A stretch of 64,000 bases of DNA from Bradyrhizobium sp. 132 (GCF_023074185.1 NZ_JADPKY010000094.1:365836-429835); one strand, 5' to 3'. Shown: positions 33,041 to 41,411, numbered from the stretch's first letter. Notes: generated from the letters alone by a model not told the origin. A program made the numbers and translations.

Positions 33041-33814
33041 TCACGCCGCGCCGAGGCCCAGCTTCTCATAGACCCGCCTTGCATAGGCGCCGAACGCGTC
33101 GGTCGTCTTGAGCGGAAGGTCGCGCGGGAAGGGCAGGTCGATCGGGAAATAATCGGCCATCTTTGCCGGGCCAGCGGTCAGCACGGCGCAGTGCGAGGAC
33201 AGGAACACCGCTTCCTGGATCGAGTGCGTGACGAAGACGATGGTCTTGCCGCTCTCGCGCCAGATCCGCAGCATCTCCAGATTCATCTGCTCACGCGTCA
33301 ACGCGTCCAGCGCGCCGAACGGCTCGTCCATCAGGATCAGTTTTGGGTCGTGAATGAAGGCGCGCGCGATTGCGGTGCGCTGCTGCATGCCGCCGGATAG
33401 CTCTCGCGGATATTTCTCCTCGTAGCCCGCGAGCCCGACCAGATTGAGCAGATCGCGCGCCCGCCCGCGCGCGGCCTTGATCGGCAGGCCCACGATTTCC
33501 GCCGGCAGCAGCACGTTGTCCAGGATCGTCCGCCATTTCAGCAGCAGTGCCTGCTGAAACACCATGCCGACGTCGCGGGTCGGATCGAACCGGCTTTTGG
33601 CATTGCCGATCTTTACCGTGCCGCCGTCGGCGCCGTGTAGCCCGGCCAGAATCTTCATCACCGTGGTCTTGCCGCAGCCGGACGGGCCGACCAGCGAGAC
33701 GAGCTCACCTTCCTGCACGTCCATGGTGACGTCGGAGACCGCCAGGAATTCGGCGCCGCGGCTGCGGTAAATCTTCCGGACACCGCGCAGGCTGATGAAG
33801 GGCTCTTCGGTCAT
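33041..33814 (-). CDS. ABC transporter ATP-binding protein (NitT/TauT type)
   Basis: 257 residues from the ATG at 33814, which overlaps the stop of the DapA-like gene as ATGA; a start at 33940 lies inside that gene and is rejected. Walker A GPSGCGKTT near 45, Q-loop VFQQALLLKWRT, signature LSGGMQQRTAIARAF and Walker B LILMDEPFGALD near 165. The signature and the context with an NMT1-type binding protein place it in the nitrate/sulphonate/pyrimidine-type uptake family. It is the last gene of the TetR-headed operon. Confidence 0.93.
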   Translation of the reverse strand: MTEEPFISLRGVRKIYRSRGAEFLAVSDVTMDVQEGELVSLVGPSGCGKTTVMKILAGLHGADGGTVKIGNAKSRFDPTRDVGMVFQQALLLKWRTILDNVLLPAEIVGLPIKAARGRARDLLNLVGLAGYEEKYPRELSGGMQQRTAIARAFIHDPKLILMDEPFGALDALTREQMNLEMLRIWRESGKTIVFVTHSIQEAVFLSSHCAVLTAGPAKMADYFPIDLPFPRDLPLKTTDAFGAYARRVYEKLGLGAA

Positions 33815-34866
33815 GCCAGCCATTTGTCTAAGTTGGCGCCCACGAACGCGTCGTCGCTGAGGTCGGCGTGCTCGCGGTACACGCGATCGATCTCGTCTTT
33901 CTGGCCGGGGCTGAGACCCTCGTTCGGATCGAGGCACCACAAGCCCTGCATCAGGCCCTGTCGCCGCAGCACCTCGTGGCAGCCGGCGATGCAGCCGTGA
34001 AAATTATTGGCGACGTCGAAGAAGGCGCTGTTGCAATCGGTGACGCGGGCATCGAGCGCGAGCAAATCGGCCGGGACGCTGTCCTTGTGCCGTGCCGCCT
34101 TGCAGCGCTCGAATTGCTTGATCGCGGTCGCCGTCCACACCGACCAATGGCCGAGCAGGCCGCCCTTGAAGTAGGTCCGCGTGGTGACGCCGTTGTCGCG
34201 CAGGTCGAACGGCAGCATCAAATCGAGCAGGATGTGATCGTCATTGCCGGTGTAGATCGCGACGCGGTCGAGCGAGCCGGCCGCGGCGACGCCGCGCAGC
34301 ACGTCGAGTGTCCGATAGCGGTTGAACGGCGCGATCTTGATCGCGATGACATTGTCGATCGAGGCAAAGCGCTGCCAGAACCGGCTTGAGAGGATTACGC
34401 CGCCGACCGCCGGCTGGAGATAGAAGCCCACCAGCGGAATTTCGGCCGCGACCGCCGTGCAATGCGCGATGATCTCGTCCTCGGAGGCGCTCTTCATCGC
34501 GGCGAGACTGAGGAGCCCTGCGTGATAGCCGATGTCGCGCGCGGTGCGGGCTTCTGTGACGGCCTGCCGGGTCGGGCCGGCGAGGCCTGCGACCATCGCC
34601 AGCGGACGTTTGGTCCAGTTCGCCGCAGTCTCGGCAGCGAGCTCGAGCACGGGGCGGTAGAGGCCGACATCGCGGATCGCGAACTGTGTGGTGTGCACGC
34701 CGACCGCAAGGCCGCCGGAGCCGGCGTCGACGTAATAGCGCGTCAGCGCGCGCTGATGCTTTTGGTCGAGCTGGCGTTCGGCGGTGAGCGCGAGCGGATG
34801 CGCCGGCAGCACGGTGCCGTCGGCGATCAGCTTGCGGATTTCGCTGTTGATCTGGCTGTGGTGCAT
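33811..34866 (-). CDS. DapA-like (dihydrodipicolinate synthase family) lyase/aldolase
   Basis: 351 residues. The (beta/alpha)8 class I aldolase fold is recognisable from SGGLAVGVHTTQF near 50-62, VGFYLQPAVGG with Tyr149, and IAIKIAPFNRY with the likely Schiff-base Lys177. The usual GTTGE motif is altered to GVHTTQF, so it is not DapA itself, and the C-terminal half is longer and Cys-rich. The family also holds N-acetylneuraminate and keto-sugar lyases. Genes on both sides are for uptake and acetylation, which suggests cleavage of an imported compound. It is 6 bp after the GNAT gene. Confidence 0.85.
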   Translation of the reverse strand: MHHSQINSEIRKLIADGTVLPAHPLALTAERQLDQKHQRALTRYYVDAGSGGLAVGVHTTQFAIRDVGLYRPVLELAAETAANWTKRPLAMVAGLAGPTRQAVTEARTARDIGYHAGLLSLAAMKSASEDEIIAHCTAVAAEIPLVGFYLQPAVGGVILSSRFWQRFASIDNVIAIKIAPFNRYRTLDVLRGVAAAGSLDRVAIYTGNDDHILLDLMLPFDLRDNGVTTRTYFKGGLLGHWSVWTATAIKQFERCKAARHKDSVPADLLALDARVTDCNSAFFDVANNFHGCIAGCHEVLRRQGLMQGLWCLDPNEGLSPGQKDEIDRVYREHADLSDDAFVGANLDKWLA

Positions 34867-34872
34867 GATGTC

Positions 34873-35694
34873 CTATCCGAATTCAGGGCCGGCGACGGCG
34901 AATGGCATGTCTTCCCCCGCGGCAGTGGCGGGGCCGAACCGCATGCGCTGGAACGGCCGCTCGATGGTCCAGCCCGATGCGGTCAATCCTTCAGGGAATT
35001 CGCCTTGCGCCGCGACGGCGTCGAGCAGCAGCGGTCCGCTCTCCGATTGCGCGATCGCATCGACCAGGGTCAGCGCAGCTGTAGGGTCGTCGGCAAACAG
35101 GGGGCCGATATGGCGCGCGGTGCGTCCGTCGCGAACCAGCGCGATGGCGCCGTTCGCAGAGACGATACGTGAGCCGGGGCGCCGCGCAAAGGCAGAGAGC
35201 AGGGCGGTGCGATCAAAACCGGTAGCCCGCAGGTCCCGGGCACGAAGCGCGTCCAGCGTCGCGGATGAAGGTGCCTGCGCGGCCGCGTGACCTGATTTCA
35301 CCAGCTTCAGGCGGCGCAATTGCAGCGTCGGCGTGAACCCGAGCGGTCCATAGACGGCGACGCCGTCGGGCGTCGCATCGAGCCAGCTCGTCAGGCCGTT
35401 TTTGCACGCCGTCTCCAGGCAGGCATCGACCAGACGCGTTGCGAGGCCACGGCGGCGGTGCGTTGCCGACACCAGCACCATACTGATCCAGGCGTTGTTG
35501 CCGGGGTAGGGGAGTAAAGCCGCCGTAGCGACCAGTCGCGCGCTGTCGCGGATGCCGAATACGATGCCTTCGTGCAGGAAGATGCGCCAGTCCTCCTCGG
35601 TCTGGTTCCAGTGTGCTTCCGTCGAGAGGAGCAGGCCCGCAGCGGCGTCTTTGACGCCGAGTTTGATGACGGGCAGGCCGTCAGTAGCGTCCAT
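34873..35694 (-). CDS. GNAT-family acetyltransferase (two-lobed)
   Basis: 273 residues. The N-terminal lobe has IFLHEGIVFGIRDSARLVATAALLPY and the acetyl-CoA signature VSATHRRRGLATRLVDACL near 85, then GVAVYGPLGFTP. The C-terminal half (150-273) is a second, degenerate lobe without an obvious signature. The ATG overlaps the end of the epimerase gene by 14 bp, so the two are coupled. It may acetylate or inspect an intermediate of the imported substrate. Confidence 0.85.
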   Translation of the reverse strand: MDATDGLPVIKLGVKDAAAGLLLSTEAHWNQTEEDWRIFLHEGIVFGIRDSARLVATAALLPYPGNNAWISMVLVSATHRRRGLATRLVDACLETACKNGLTSWLDATPDGVAVYGPLGFTPTLQLRRLKLVKSGHAAAQAPSSATLDALRARDLRATGFDRTALLSAFARRPGSRIVSANGAIALVRDGRTARHIGPLFADDPTAALTLVDAIAQSESGPLLLDAVAAQGEFPEGLTASGWTIERPFQRMRFGPATAAGEDMPFAVAGPEFG

Positions 35695-36718
35695 CGCGCA
35701 CCTCGTACTTGGTGGGCTTGCCGAGGCTCGGCATGGCGCGGGACACCCAGTCCGCCGTCCAGGTGATCAACTGCTCGGTGTCGACGACGGGCAGGCCGAA
35801 CAGCTCGACCGCCTTGGACGTGTCGGTCAGCCACGCCGTCGGCTCTTCCTTGCCTGTCAGCACCGGGGCACGGCCGAACCTTGCGCCGAATTTTTGCGCG
35901 AGATCGCGCACCGCCAAAATCTCGTGGCCGCTGACATTGATCGGCGAGGTCGGCGCCGTGCAATGCGAGAGGCAACGCAGCGCCTGCGACGAGGCATCGC
36001 CCTGCCAGATGAAATTGACATGACTGATGCTGACGTCGATTGGCGTGCCCGTGAGCACTTTCACGGCGATGTCGTGCAGCACGCCATAGCGCATGTCGAT
36101 CGCATAATTGAGGCGGAACAGCCGTCCGGGCGTTCCGAATTTGCGCGAAAAATATTCGAACATGCGTTCGCGGCCGACGCAGGACTGGGCGTATTCGCCG
36201 GGCGGGTTCGGTGGCATGTCCTCGGTCGCGCCTTTGCCGTCCACGGGAACGAACGGATAGATGCAGCCGGTCGAGAACGCCACGATCCGCGACGACGGGA
36301 AGGCCTGGGCGACCAGCGCGGGCACGTGCGCATTCATCGCCCAGGTCAGCGACAGATCACCCTCCGCGCCGAATTTGCGGCCGGCCATGAAGACGATGTT
36401 GGGCGCCTTCGGCAGCGCCTGAACTGCGGTCTCGTCCATCAAATCGCAATTGATCGTCTCGACGCCGCGCGCGTGAAGCCAGTCCTTGACGCTTGCGTCG
36501 CTGAAGCGGGCGACGCCGATAACACGGCGATCGGGCACCGCGGCTTTTGCGAGCCCCGCCAAGGTCGGTCCCATCTTGCCGGCCACGCCGAGGATCATGA
36601 TGTCGCCCCTGACCTTGGCGAGGTCGTCGATCAATGCCTGCGTTGGGCGGCACAGGAGATCGTCGAGCGCGGCGATATCGGGGATGGTCTTCGGCAGGTT
36701 CTGGCGGGTGAGGAGCAT
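35681..36718 (-). CDS. NAD-dependent epimerase/dehydratase-type (SDR) protein
   Basis: 345 residues. The Rossmann loop is IMILGVAGKMGPTLAGLAKAA near residue 41, followed by RVIGVARFSD, then NIVFMAGRKFGAEGD and VAFSTGCIYPF, all as in extended SDR enzymes. The catalytic YxxxK is changed: EYAQSCVGRE has Cys where the Lys should be. So the enzyme may be inactive or use another residue. Second in the operon after the permease (48 bp gap). Confidence 0.85.
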   Translation of the reverse strand: MLLTRQNLPKTIPDIAALDDLLCRPTQALIDDLAKVRGDIMILGVAGKMGPTLAGLAKAAVPDRRVIGVARFSDASVKDWLHARGVETINCDLMDETAVQALPKAPNIVFMAGRKFGAEGDLSLTWAMNAHVPALVAQAFPSSRIVAFSTGCIYPFVPVDGKGATEDMPPNPPGEYAQSCVGRERMFEYFSRKFGTPGRLFRLNYAIDMRYGVLHDIAVKVLTGTPIDVSISHVNFIWQGDASSQALRCLSHCTAPTSPINVSGHEILAVRDLAQKFGARFGRAPVLTGKEEPTAWLTDTSKAVELFGLPVVDTEQLITWTADWVSRAMPSLGKPTKYEVRDGRY

Positions 36719-36765
36719 GGATCTGGTCCTTGGTCTTTAAGTCTGCCGTTTTCAGGTTTGTGTTT

Positions 36766-37536
36766 TCAGGTTTGTCTTGCGTCGCCGACCACGAACATGC
36801 GTTCGAGGACGAGAACCAAGCCATAGAGAGCGACGCCGAGCAGCGTCAGCAGCACGACGGCCATCACCATCGCGGGCGTGTCGAGCGACGACTGCACCTG
36901 GATCATGAGGTAGCCGAGCCCGCGCTCGGAGGCGATGAACTCGCCGACGATGGCGCCGGCGACCGCGAGGATGGCCCCGACCTTCATGCCGGAGAATATG
37001 TAGGGCAGCGATCCCGGCAGCTGGATCTTGCGGAACAGCGTCCAGCGCGAGCCGCGCAGCGATTTGACGAGATCGAGCAGATCAGGTTCGACCTCGCGCA
37101 AGCCCCGCGCGGTGGTGAGCAGGATCGGAAAGAAGCAGATGCTGAAGGCGATCAAGATGTTCGGCACGATGCCGTAGGAGAACCAGACGATGAGGAGCGG
37201 GCCGAGCGCCACTTTCGGAATCATGTTCAGCGTCACGAACAGCGGCAGCAGCACGAGGCTGAGCAGCGGCGCCCAGCTGAATATGACGGCCAGCGCGACG
37301 CCGACGAATGCGCCGAGCGCAAAGCCGCCGAGGATCTCGATCGCCGTCACCAGCGTATTGGCGCCCCAGGCGTAGGTAGCGGTGCCAAGCGTCTGGATTG
37401 TCGCCAGCGGTGAGGGCAGGATGAATTTCGGCACGTGGAAGGCATCCACCATGACCTGCCAGAGCACGAGCACGGCGAGATGCACGATCAGGACGATCGC
37501 AAAGCTGCGCGTATTGCGGGCGCCGTCTCCTGCCAC
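36766..37536 (-). CDS. ABC transporter permease (NitT/TauT type)
   Basis: 256 residues from the GTG at 37536, chosen because AGGGAG stands 7 bp upstream; the frame extends to a TTG at 37608, which lies in an operator-like palindrome and lacks a ribosome binding site. Six membrane segments are visible, from FAIVLIVHLAVLVLWQVMV to MVMAVVLLTLLGVALYGLVLVLE. The EAA loop, EVEPDLLDLVKSLRGSRWTLFRKIQLPGSLPYIFSGMKVG, contacts the ATPase at 33041. The matching binding protein is divergent at 38370. Confidence 0.9.
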   Translation of the reverse strand: MAGDGARNTRSFAIVLIVHLAVLVLWQVMVDAFHVPKFILPSPLATIQTLGTATYAWGANTLVTAIEILGGFALGAFVGVALAVIFSWAPLLSLVLLPLFVTLNMIPKVALGPLLIVWFSYGIVPNILIAFSICFFPILLTTARGLREVEPDLLDLVKSLRGSRWTLFRKIQLPGSLPYIFSGMKVGAILAVAGAIVGEFIASERGLGYLMIQVQSSLDTPAMVMAVVLLTLLGVALYGLVLVLERMFVVGDARQT

Positions 37537-37604
37537 CGGTTGCTCCCTGTTGCCAGCGGCCGCCTTGCCGCTGGTCGCAAGCCTAACCGGCCTTGAGGAG
37601 AGTT

Positions 37605-37620
37605 TCAACCAGTTGGTTGA
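37605..37620. promoter_or_regulatory. Operator-like palindrome between tetR and the permease gene
   Basis: TCAACCA-GT-TGGTTGA is a perfect 7-bp inverted repeat with a 2-bp spacer, placed directly after the TetR stop codon and about 70 bp before the permease start. It shares 11 of 16 positions with the site at 38271-38286, at the other end of tetR. Likely a TetR binding site (inference). Confidence 0.6.
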
Positions 37621-38265
37621 TTACGGCCGAAGCGAATGCAGCACGAGATCGGCGACGTGCCGGCGGCGGGCGCGGCGCGCGGCCCGGCTCGACAGGTCCT
37701 TGCCGAAGATCGCCGACAGCGTCGGCGTATTCGAGAGATAGAAATAGCCGAGGCCCGCAATGGAGATATAGAGCTGGATCGGGTCGATCCCCTTGCGGAA
37801 CATTCCGGCGCGGACGCCCTCGTGAAGGATGTGGGACACGCTCTTCACCAGCGGCGAATGCATCGCCTCCAGCCGCGTCGAGCCGCGGACATGGCGGGCG
37901 CCGCCGCGGTTCTCGTCGTTCAGAAGCACGATGAAATCGGGGTTTGCCGCGAGGTAATCGAACGAGGCCTCGATCAGTTTGCGGATCGCCTTTTCCGGCG
38001 GCAAGCCCTCGAGATTGAGCTGGCGCTCCTGCTCGCGGATATCGGCGTAAACCCATTCGAGCACAGCAAGATAGAGCGAATCCTTGTCGCCGAAGTAGTG
38101 GTAGACGAGCTGCTTGTTGACGCCGGCGCGCTCGGCGATCTCGTCGACGCGGGCGCCGGCAAAGCCGTGCCGGGCGAACTCCTCGCGCGCCGCGGTGAGC
38201 AGCTTCTTGCGTGTGGCGACGGGGTCGCGCCGCTGCGGCACGGTGTCGCCTGAACGTTTTGCGGG
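37621..38265 (-). CDS. TetR-family repressor of the ABC-transport/catabolic operon
   Basis: 214 residues from the ATG at 38265; a TTG at 38289 in the same frame lies within the operator. The TetR HTH is clear: DPVATRKKLLTAAREEFARHGFAGARVDEIAERAGVNKQLVYHYFGDKDSLYLAVLEWVYADI (residues 14-76). The C-terminal ligand domain has LLNDENRGGARH and LYISIAGLGYFYLSNT. It is the promoter-proximal gene of the permease/epimerase/GNAT/DapA/ATPase group and lies back to back with the binding-protein gene. Operator-like sites on both sides point to autoregulation. The ligand is unknown. Confidence 0.93.
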   Translation of the reverse strand, partial: PAKRSGDTVPQRRDPVATRKKLLTAAREEFARHGFAGARVDEIAERAGVNKQLVYHYFGDKDSLYLAVLEWVYADIREQERQLNLEGLPPEKAIRKLIEASFDYLAANPDFIVLLNDENRGGARHVRGSTRLEAMHSPLVKSVSHILHEGVRAGMFRKGIDPIQLYISIAGLGYFYLSNTPTLSAIFGKDLSSRAARRARRRHVADLVLHSLRP

Positions 38266-38270
38266 CATTT

Positions 38271-38286
38271 CCAACCAAACAGTTGA
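38271..38286. promoter_or_regulatory. Second operator-like site, overlapping a -35 box
   Basis: CCAACCAAACAGTTGA is an imperfect version of the palindrome at 37605-37620 (CAAC-N6-GTTG core). It lies directly before the tetR ATG. It overlaps a perfect -35 hexamer, TTGACA, at 38283-38288 (+ strand). A weak -10 (TTGCAT) follows 17 bp later. Binding here would block both tetR and the divergent binding-protein gene. Confidence 0.6.
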
Positions 38287-38369
38287 CAAGTGGAGGGCGG
38301 CCTTGTTGCATTGGTATCCTCACGGGGGGAGAGCGACAAGCCGGGTCGCGGGCAACGAGGAGAGATGCG

Positions 38370-39386
38370 ATGAAGCGTTTGCAGGCGGCGGGCTCGGCCC
38401 TGGCTTTGGCCCTGATGCTCGGTTCACCGGTCGTGCCGGCGACCGCGGGCGAGGCGGTCAATCTGATCCTGAACTGGACGCCGACCGCCGATCACTCGCC
38501 CTATTATTACGCCAAGGCGCAAGGCTGGTACGAGAAGGCGGGCATCGACCTGACCATCGAGGTCGGCAAGGGCTCCGGCGTCTCCGCCGCCAAGGTCGGC
38601 TCCGGCGGCTCGCCCTTCGGCGTCGCCGATCTTGCCACCATGCTGGTAGCCAAGAGCAAGGGTGCCGACACCGTTGCCGTGATGAGCGTCTACGCCAACA
38701 CCGGCCAGACCTTCTATTGGCTGAAGAGCTACGGCGTGAACGGGGTGAAGGATTTTGCCGGCCACAAGATCGGTAACCCACCCGGTGATGCTTCGCGGGT
38801 GATGTGGCCGGCCTTTGCGAAGGCCGCAGGGCTCGCACCCGATTCCGTCAGCTTCGTCAATATCGGGCCGACTGCGAAGATCGCGGCGCTCAAGAGCCAC
38901 ACCGTCGATATCATCAGCGACTTCTACAACGAGCACGATTTGAAGGTGATCGAGTTCGGGCCCGATCTCGGCTACGTCAACTGGAAGGACATCGGGCTCA
39001 ATCCGTACGGCAATTCCTTGATCGTCAACGGCGCCTATTTGCAGAAGAACCCGAAGCTGGTCGAGGATTTCGTGCGCGTCACGCAAAAGGCCTTTGCGAC
39101 TTGCGTCGCCGACGCCGCACCCTGCCTGAAGGCGCTGCTCGAGCAGGTCTCTGGTCTCGACAAGGAGAACCAGGAGCGCCAGTGGGAGCGCATCAAGTTC
39201 TTGATGACGGACGAATTCACGACGACGAAGTCGCTCGGCTGGATCGACGGCGAGCGGATGAAGAAGGACTACGAGCTGGTCCAAACCTATCTCGGCATGG
39301 AGAAGCCGTTCGACGTGACTGCAGCGTTCACGACCAAGATGCTGGATCCCGCCATCAAGATGGATGCGAGCAAGGTGAAGAAGTAG
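38370..39386 (+). CDS. NMT1/THI5-like ABC-transporter substrate-binding protein
   Basis: 338 residues from the ATG at 38370, with GAGGAGAGATGCG upstream. A Sec signal (MKRLQAAGSALALALMLGSPVVPATAG) is followed by the family pattern: VNLILNWTPTADHSPYYYAKAQGWYEKAGIDL, GSGVSAAKVGSGGSPFGVADLATML and GHKIGNPPGDASRVMWPAFAK. Members bind thiamine precursors, pyrimidines, riboflavin, nitrate-like or sulphonate ligands. Four Cys residues in the C-terminal half (FATCVADAAPCLKALLEQV) may form a disulphide. It pairs with the permease and ATPase on the opposite strand, across the tetR operator region. Confidence 0.93.
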   Translation: MKRLQAAGSALALALMLGSPVVPATAGEAVNLILNWTPTADHSPYYYAKAQGWYEKAGIDLTIEVGKGSGVSAAKVGSGGSPFGVADLATMLVAKSKGADTVAVMSVYANTGQTFYWLKSYGVNGVKDFAGHKIGNPPGDASRVMWPAFAKAAGLAPDSVSFVNIGPTAKIAALKSHTVDIISDFYNEHDLKVIEFGPDLGYVNWKDIGLNPYGNSLIVNGAYLQKNPKLVEDFVRVTQKAFATCVADAAPCLKALLEQVSGLDKENQERQWERIKFLMTDEFTTTKSLGWIDGERMKKDYELVQTYLGMEKPFDVTAAFTTKMLDPAIKMDASKVKK

Positions 39387-39431
39387 GGGGGCGTCCCGTC
39401 ATTGCGAAGGCGGCGTGCGCCGCATTCTGAT

Positions 39432-39490
39432 CTCGTGCCCTGGACGCAGCGCAGCAACGCTTGCGCGTTGCAGCGCGTCCGGGACACGAG
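39432..39490. repeat. Long interspersed palindrome
   Basis: The arms CTCGTGCCCTGGACGC and GCGTCCGGGACACGAG pair with two mismatches, and the inner GCAACGC-TTGC-GCGTTGC pairs perfectly. The 59-bp element lies just after the binding-protein gene and before minC. It resembles an interspersed repeat of Bradyrhizobium genomes (attribution from memory). It may also terminate the upstream gene, though no T-run follows. Confidence 0.75.
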
Positions 39491-39597
39491 GCGCGATTAC
39501 CGGCCGCCTCCACGTAACCCCGCGGAGAAATTAACCAGCCATTAACCATATCGGCCGCATCGTTAACCATTCAATAACTGGGAACGAGTCGGCCGAT

Positions 39598-40296
39598 ATG
39601 GAGGCTGCAGTAAAACCTCAACGCCAAATGGTACGCCTGCGCGGGCGCTCCTATGTGGCCTTCGTGTTCGTGCCGACGGTTCCGATCCAGGACTGGCTGC
39701 AGGAAATCGACACCACCATCGCGCGCTCGCCGGGCTTTTTTGCCGGCAGGCCCGTGGTGATCGATCTGTCCTCGGTCGATCTCAGCCAATCCGGCATCGG
39801 CCATCTGCTCACCAGCCTGCAGGACCGCAACATCCGCGTGCTCGGCATCGAGGGTGTGGAGGAGGCGCGGTTGACGCCGACGATGCCGCCGCTGCTGTCG
39901 GGCGGGCGGAGCTGCGTGGTCGAGCCGAGCGCGCCCAAGAAGCCTGAGGCCAAGGTCGAGACCAAGCCGACCTCGCTGCTGCTCGAAACTCCGGTGCGCT
40001 CCGGCCAGACCGTGATCTTCCCCGAAGGCGACGTTACCATTTTGGGTTCGGTCGGCTCCGGCGCCGAAGTCGTCGCCGGCGGCTCCATCCATATCTACGG
40101 CGCGCTGCGCGGCCGCGCCATGGCGGGCGTGAACGGTCACACCAGCGCGCGCATCTACTGCCAGAAGATCGAGGCCGAACTGCTTGCAATCGATGGGTTT
40201 TATCAGACCGCCGACGATATCGACGCCGCCCTGCGCGGCAAGCCGGCCCAGGCCTGGCTGCAGGGCAACACCATGCGAATTACGGCACTGAACTGA
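39598..40296 (+). CDS. minC: Septum site-determining protein MinC
   Basis: 232 residues. The N-terminal domain (MVRLRGRSYVAFVFVPTVPIQDW ... PVVIDLSSVDLSQSGIGHLLTSLQ) is followed by a Lys/Glu linker and the C-terminal beta-helix: VRSGQTVIFPEGDVTILGSVGSGAEVVAGGSIHIYGALRGRAMAG, with the RSGQ motif that binds MinD. MinC inhibits FtsZ assembly at the poles. First gene of minCDE; the minD start is 21 bp after its stop. Confidence 0.96.
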   Translation: MEAAVKPQRQMVRLRGRSYVAFVFVPTVPIQDWLQEIDTTIARSPGFFAGRPVVIDLSSVDLSQSGIGHLLTSLQDRNIRVLGIEGVEEARLTPTMPPLLSGGRSCVVEPSAPKKPEAKVETKPTSLLLETPVRSGQTVIFPEGDVTILGSVGSGAEVVAGGSIHIYGALRGRAMAGVNGHTSARIYCQKIEAELLAIDGFYQTADDIDAALRGKPAQAWLQGNTMRITALN

Positions 40297-40317
40297 CCAG
40301 CAAAGGAGATATTTCAG

Positions 40318-41133
40318 ATGAGTAAAGTACTGGTCGTGACATCAGGCAAGGGGGGCGTCGGCAAGACGACGACGACCGCCGCGCTGGGGGCTGCGCTGGC
40401 GCAACGCGGCGACAAGGTCGTCGTCGTCGATTTCGACGTCGGCTTGCGCAACCTCGACCTTGTGATGGGCGCCGAGCGCCGGGTCGTGTTTGACCTCATC
40501 AACGTGGTGCAGGGCGTGGCCAAGCTGCCGCAGGCGCTGATCCGGGACAAGCGGCTCGAAAACCTCTGGCTGCTGCCGGCCTCGCAAACCCGCGACAAGG
40601 ACGCGCTGACGGAGGAGGGCGTGGGCAAGGTCATTGACGATTTGCGCGGCCGCTTCGACTGGGTGATCTGCGACAGCCCGGCCGGCATCGAGCGCGGCGC
40701 CTCGATGGCGATGCGCTTTGCCGATGAGGCCGTGATCGTCACCAATCCCGAAGTCTCATCGGTGCGCGATTCCGACCGCATCATCGGTATGCTCGATTCC
40801 AAGACGGTACGGGCCGAGAAGGGCGAGCGCGTCGAGAAGCACATCCTCATCACGCGCTACGATCCCTCGCGCGCCGCGCGCGGAGAGATGCTGACCATCG
40901 AGGACATCCTCGAAATCCTCGCGACCCCCTTGCTCGGCATTATCCCCGAGAGCCAGGACGTGTTGAAGGCCTCCAACGTTGGCACACCGGTGACGTTGTC
41001 GAACGCGGACGGCGCACCCGCGCGGGCCTATATCGACGCGGCGCGGCGACTGTGCGGCGACACCGTGCCGATGCAGGTGCCGACCGAGCGCAAGGGCTTC
41101 ATGGATCGTCTGCTGCGACGGAGGGCTGCATGA
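40318..41133 (+). CDS. minD: Septum site-determining ATPase MinD
   Basis: 271 residues. The deviant Walker A (VVTSGKGGVGKTTTT, with the signature Lys near 11) and FDVGLRNLDLVMGAERR are diagnostic for MinD in the ParA superfamily. The C-terminal GFMDRLLRRRAA is the amphipathic membrane-targeting helix. It recruits MinC to the membrane and oscillates under MinE control. AGGAG lies a few bases before the ATG. The stop overlaps the minE start (ATGA). Confidence 0.98.
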   Translation: MSKVLVVTSGKGGVGKTTTTAALGAALAQRGDKVVVVDFDVGLRNLDLVMGAERRVVFDLINVVQGVAKLPQALIRDKRLENLWLLPASQTRDKDALTEEGVGKVIDDLRGRFDWVICDSPAGIERGASMAMRFADEAVIVTNPEVSSVRDSDRIIGMLDSKTVRAEKGERVEKHILITRYDPSRAARGEMLTIEDILEILATPLLGIIPESQDVLKASNVGTPVTLSNADGAPARAYIDAARRLCGDTVPMQVPTERKGFMDRLLRRRAA

Positions 41134-41411
41134 GCATGGGTCTGCTTCGGCTTCTCCGCGGCAAAAAGGCTTCGGCACCCGTCGCTCGCGAACGGCTGCA
41201 GATCCTGCTTGCCCATGAGCGCGGACTGCGCGGCCAGCCCGATCTGCTCGGTGTGCTGCGTGAGGAAATTCTCGCCGTCGTCTCCAGGCACGTCACGCTG
41301 GATCCGACCAAGGTCATCGTCCGGCTCGATCGCGGCGACGAAGTGTCGACCCTGGAGGTCGATATCGAAGTGCCCAACGACTTCGAGCGCAAGCGGGTGG
41401 CGGTCGCATAG
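41130..41411 (+). CDS. minE: Cell division topological specificity factor MinE
   Basis: 93 residues from the ATG that overlaps the minD stop. The N-terminal amphipathic helix (MSMGLLRLLRGKKASAPVA) is followed by the anti-MinCD segment (ARERLQILLAHERGL) and the dimerisation domain (LREEILAVVSRHVTLDPTKVIVRLDRGDEVSTLEVDIEVP). It stimulates MinD ATPase and confines MinC to the poles. Both Met1 and Met3 are possible starts. Last gene of the operon. Confidence 0.96.
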   Translation: MSMGLLRLLRGKKASAPVARERLQILLAHERGLRGQPDLLGVLREEILAVVSRHVTLDPTKVIVRLDRGDEVSTLEVDIEVPNDFERKRVAVA

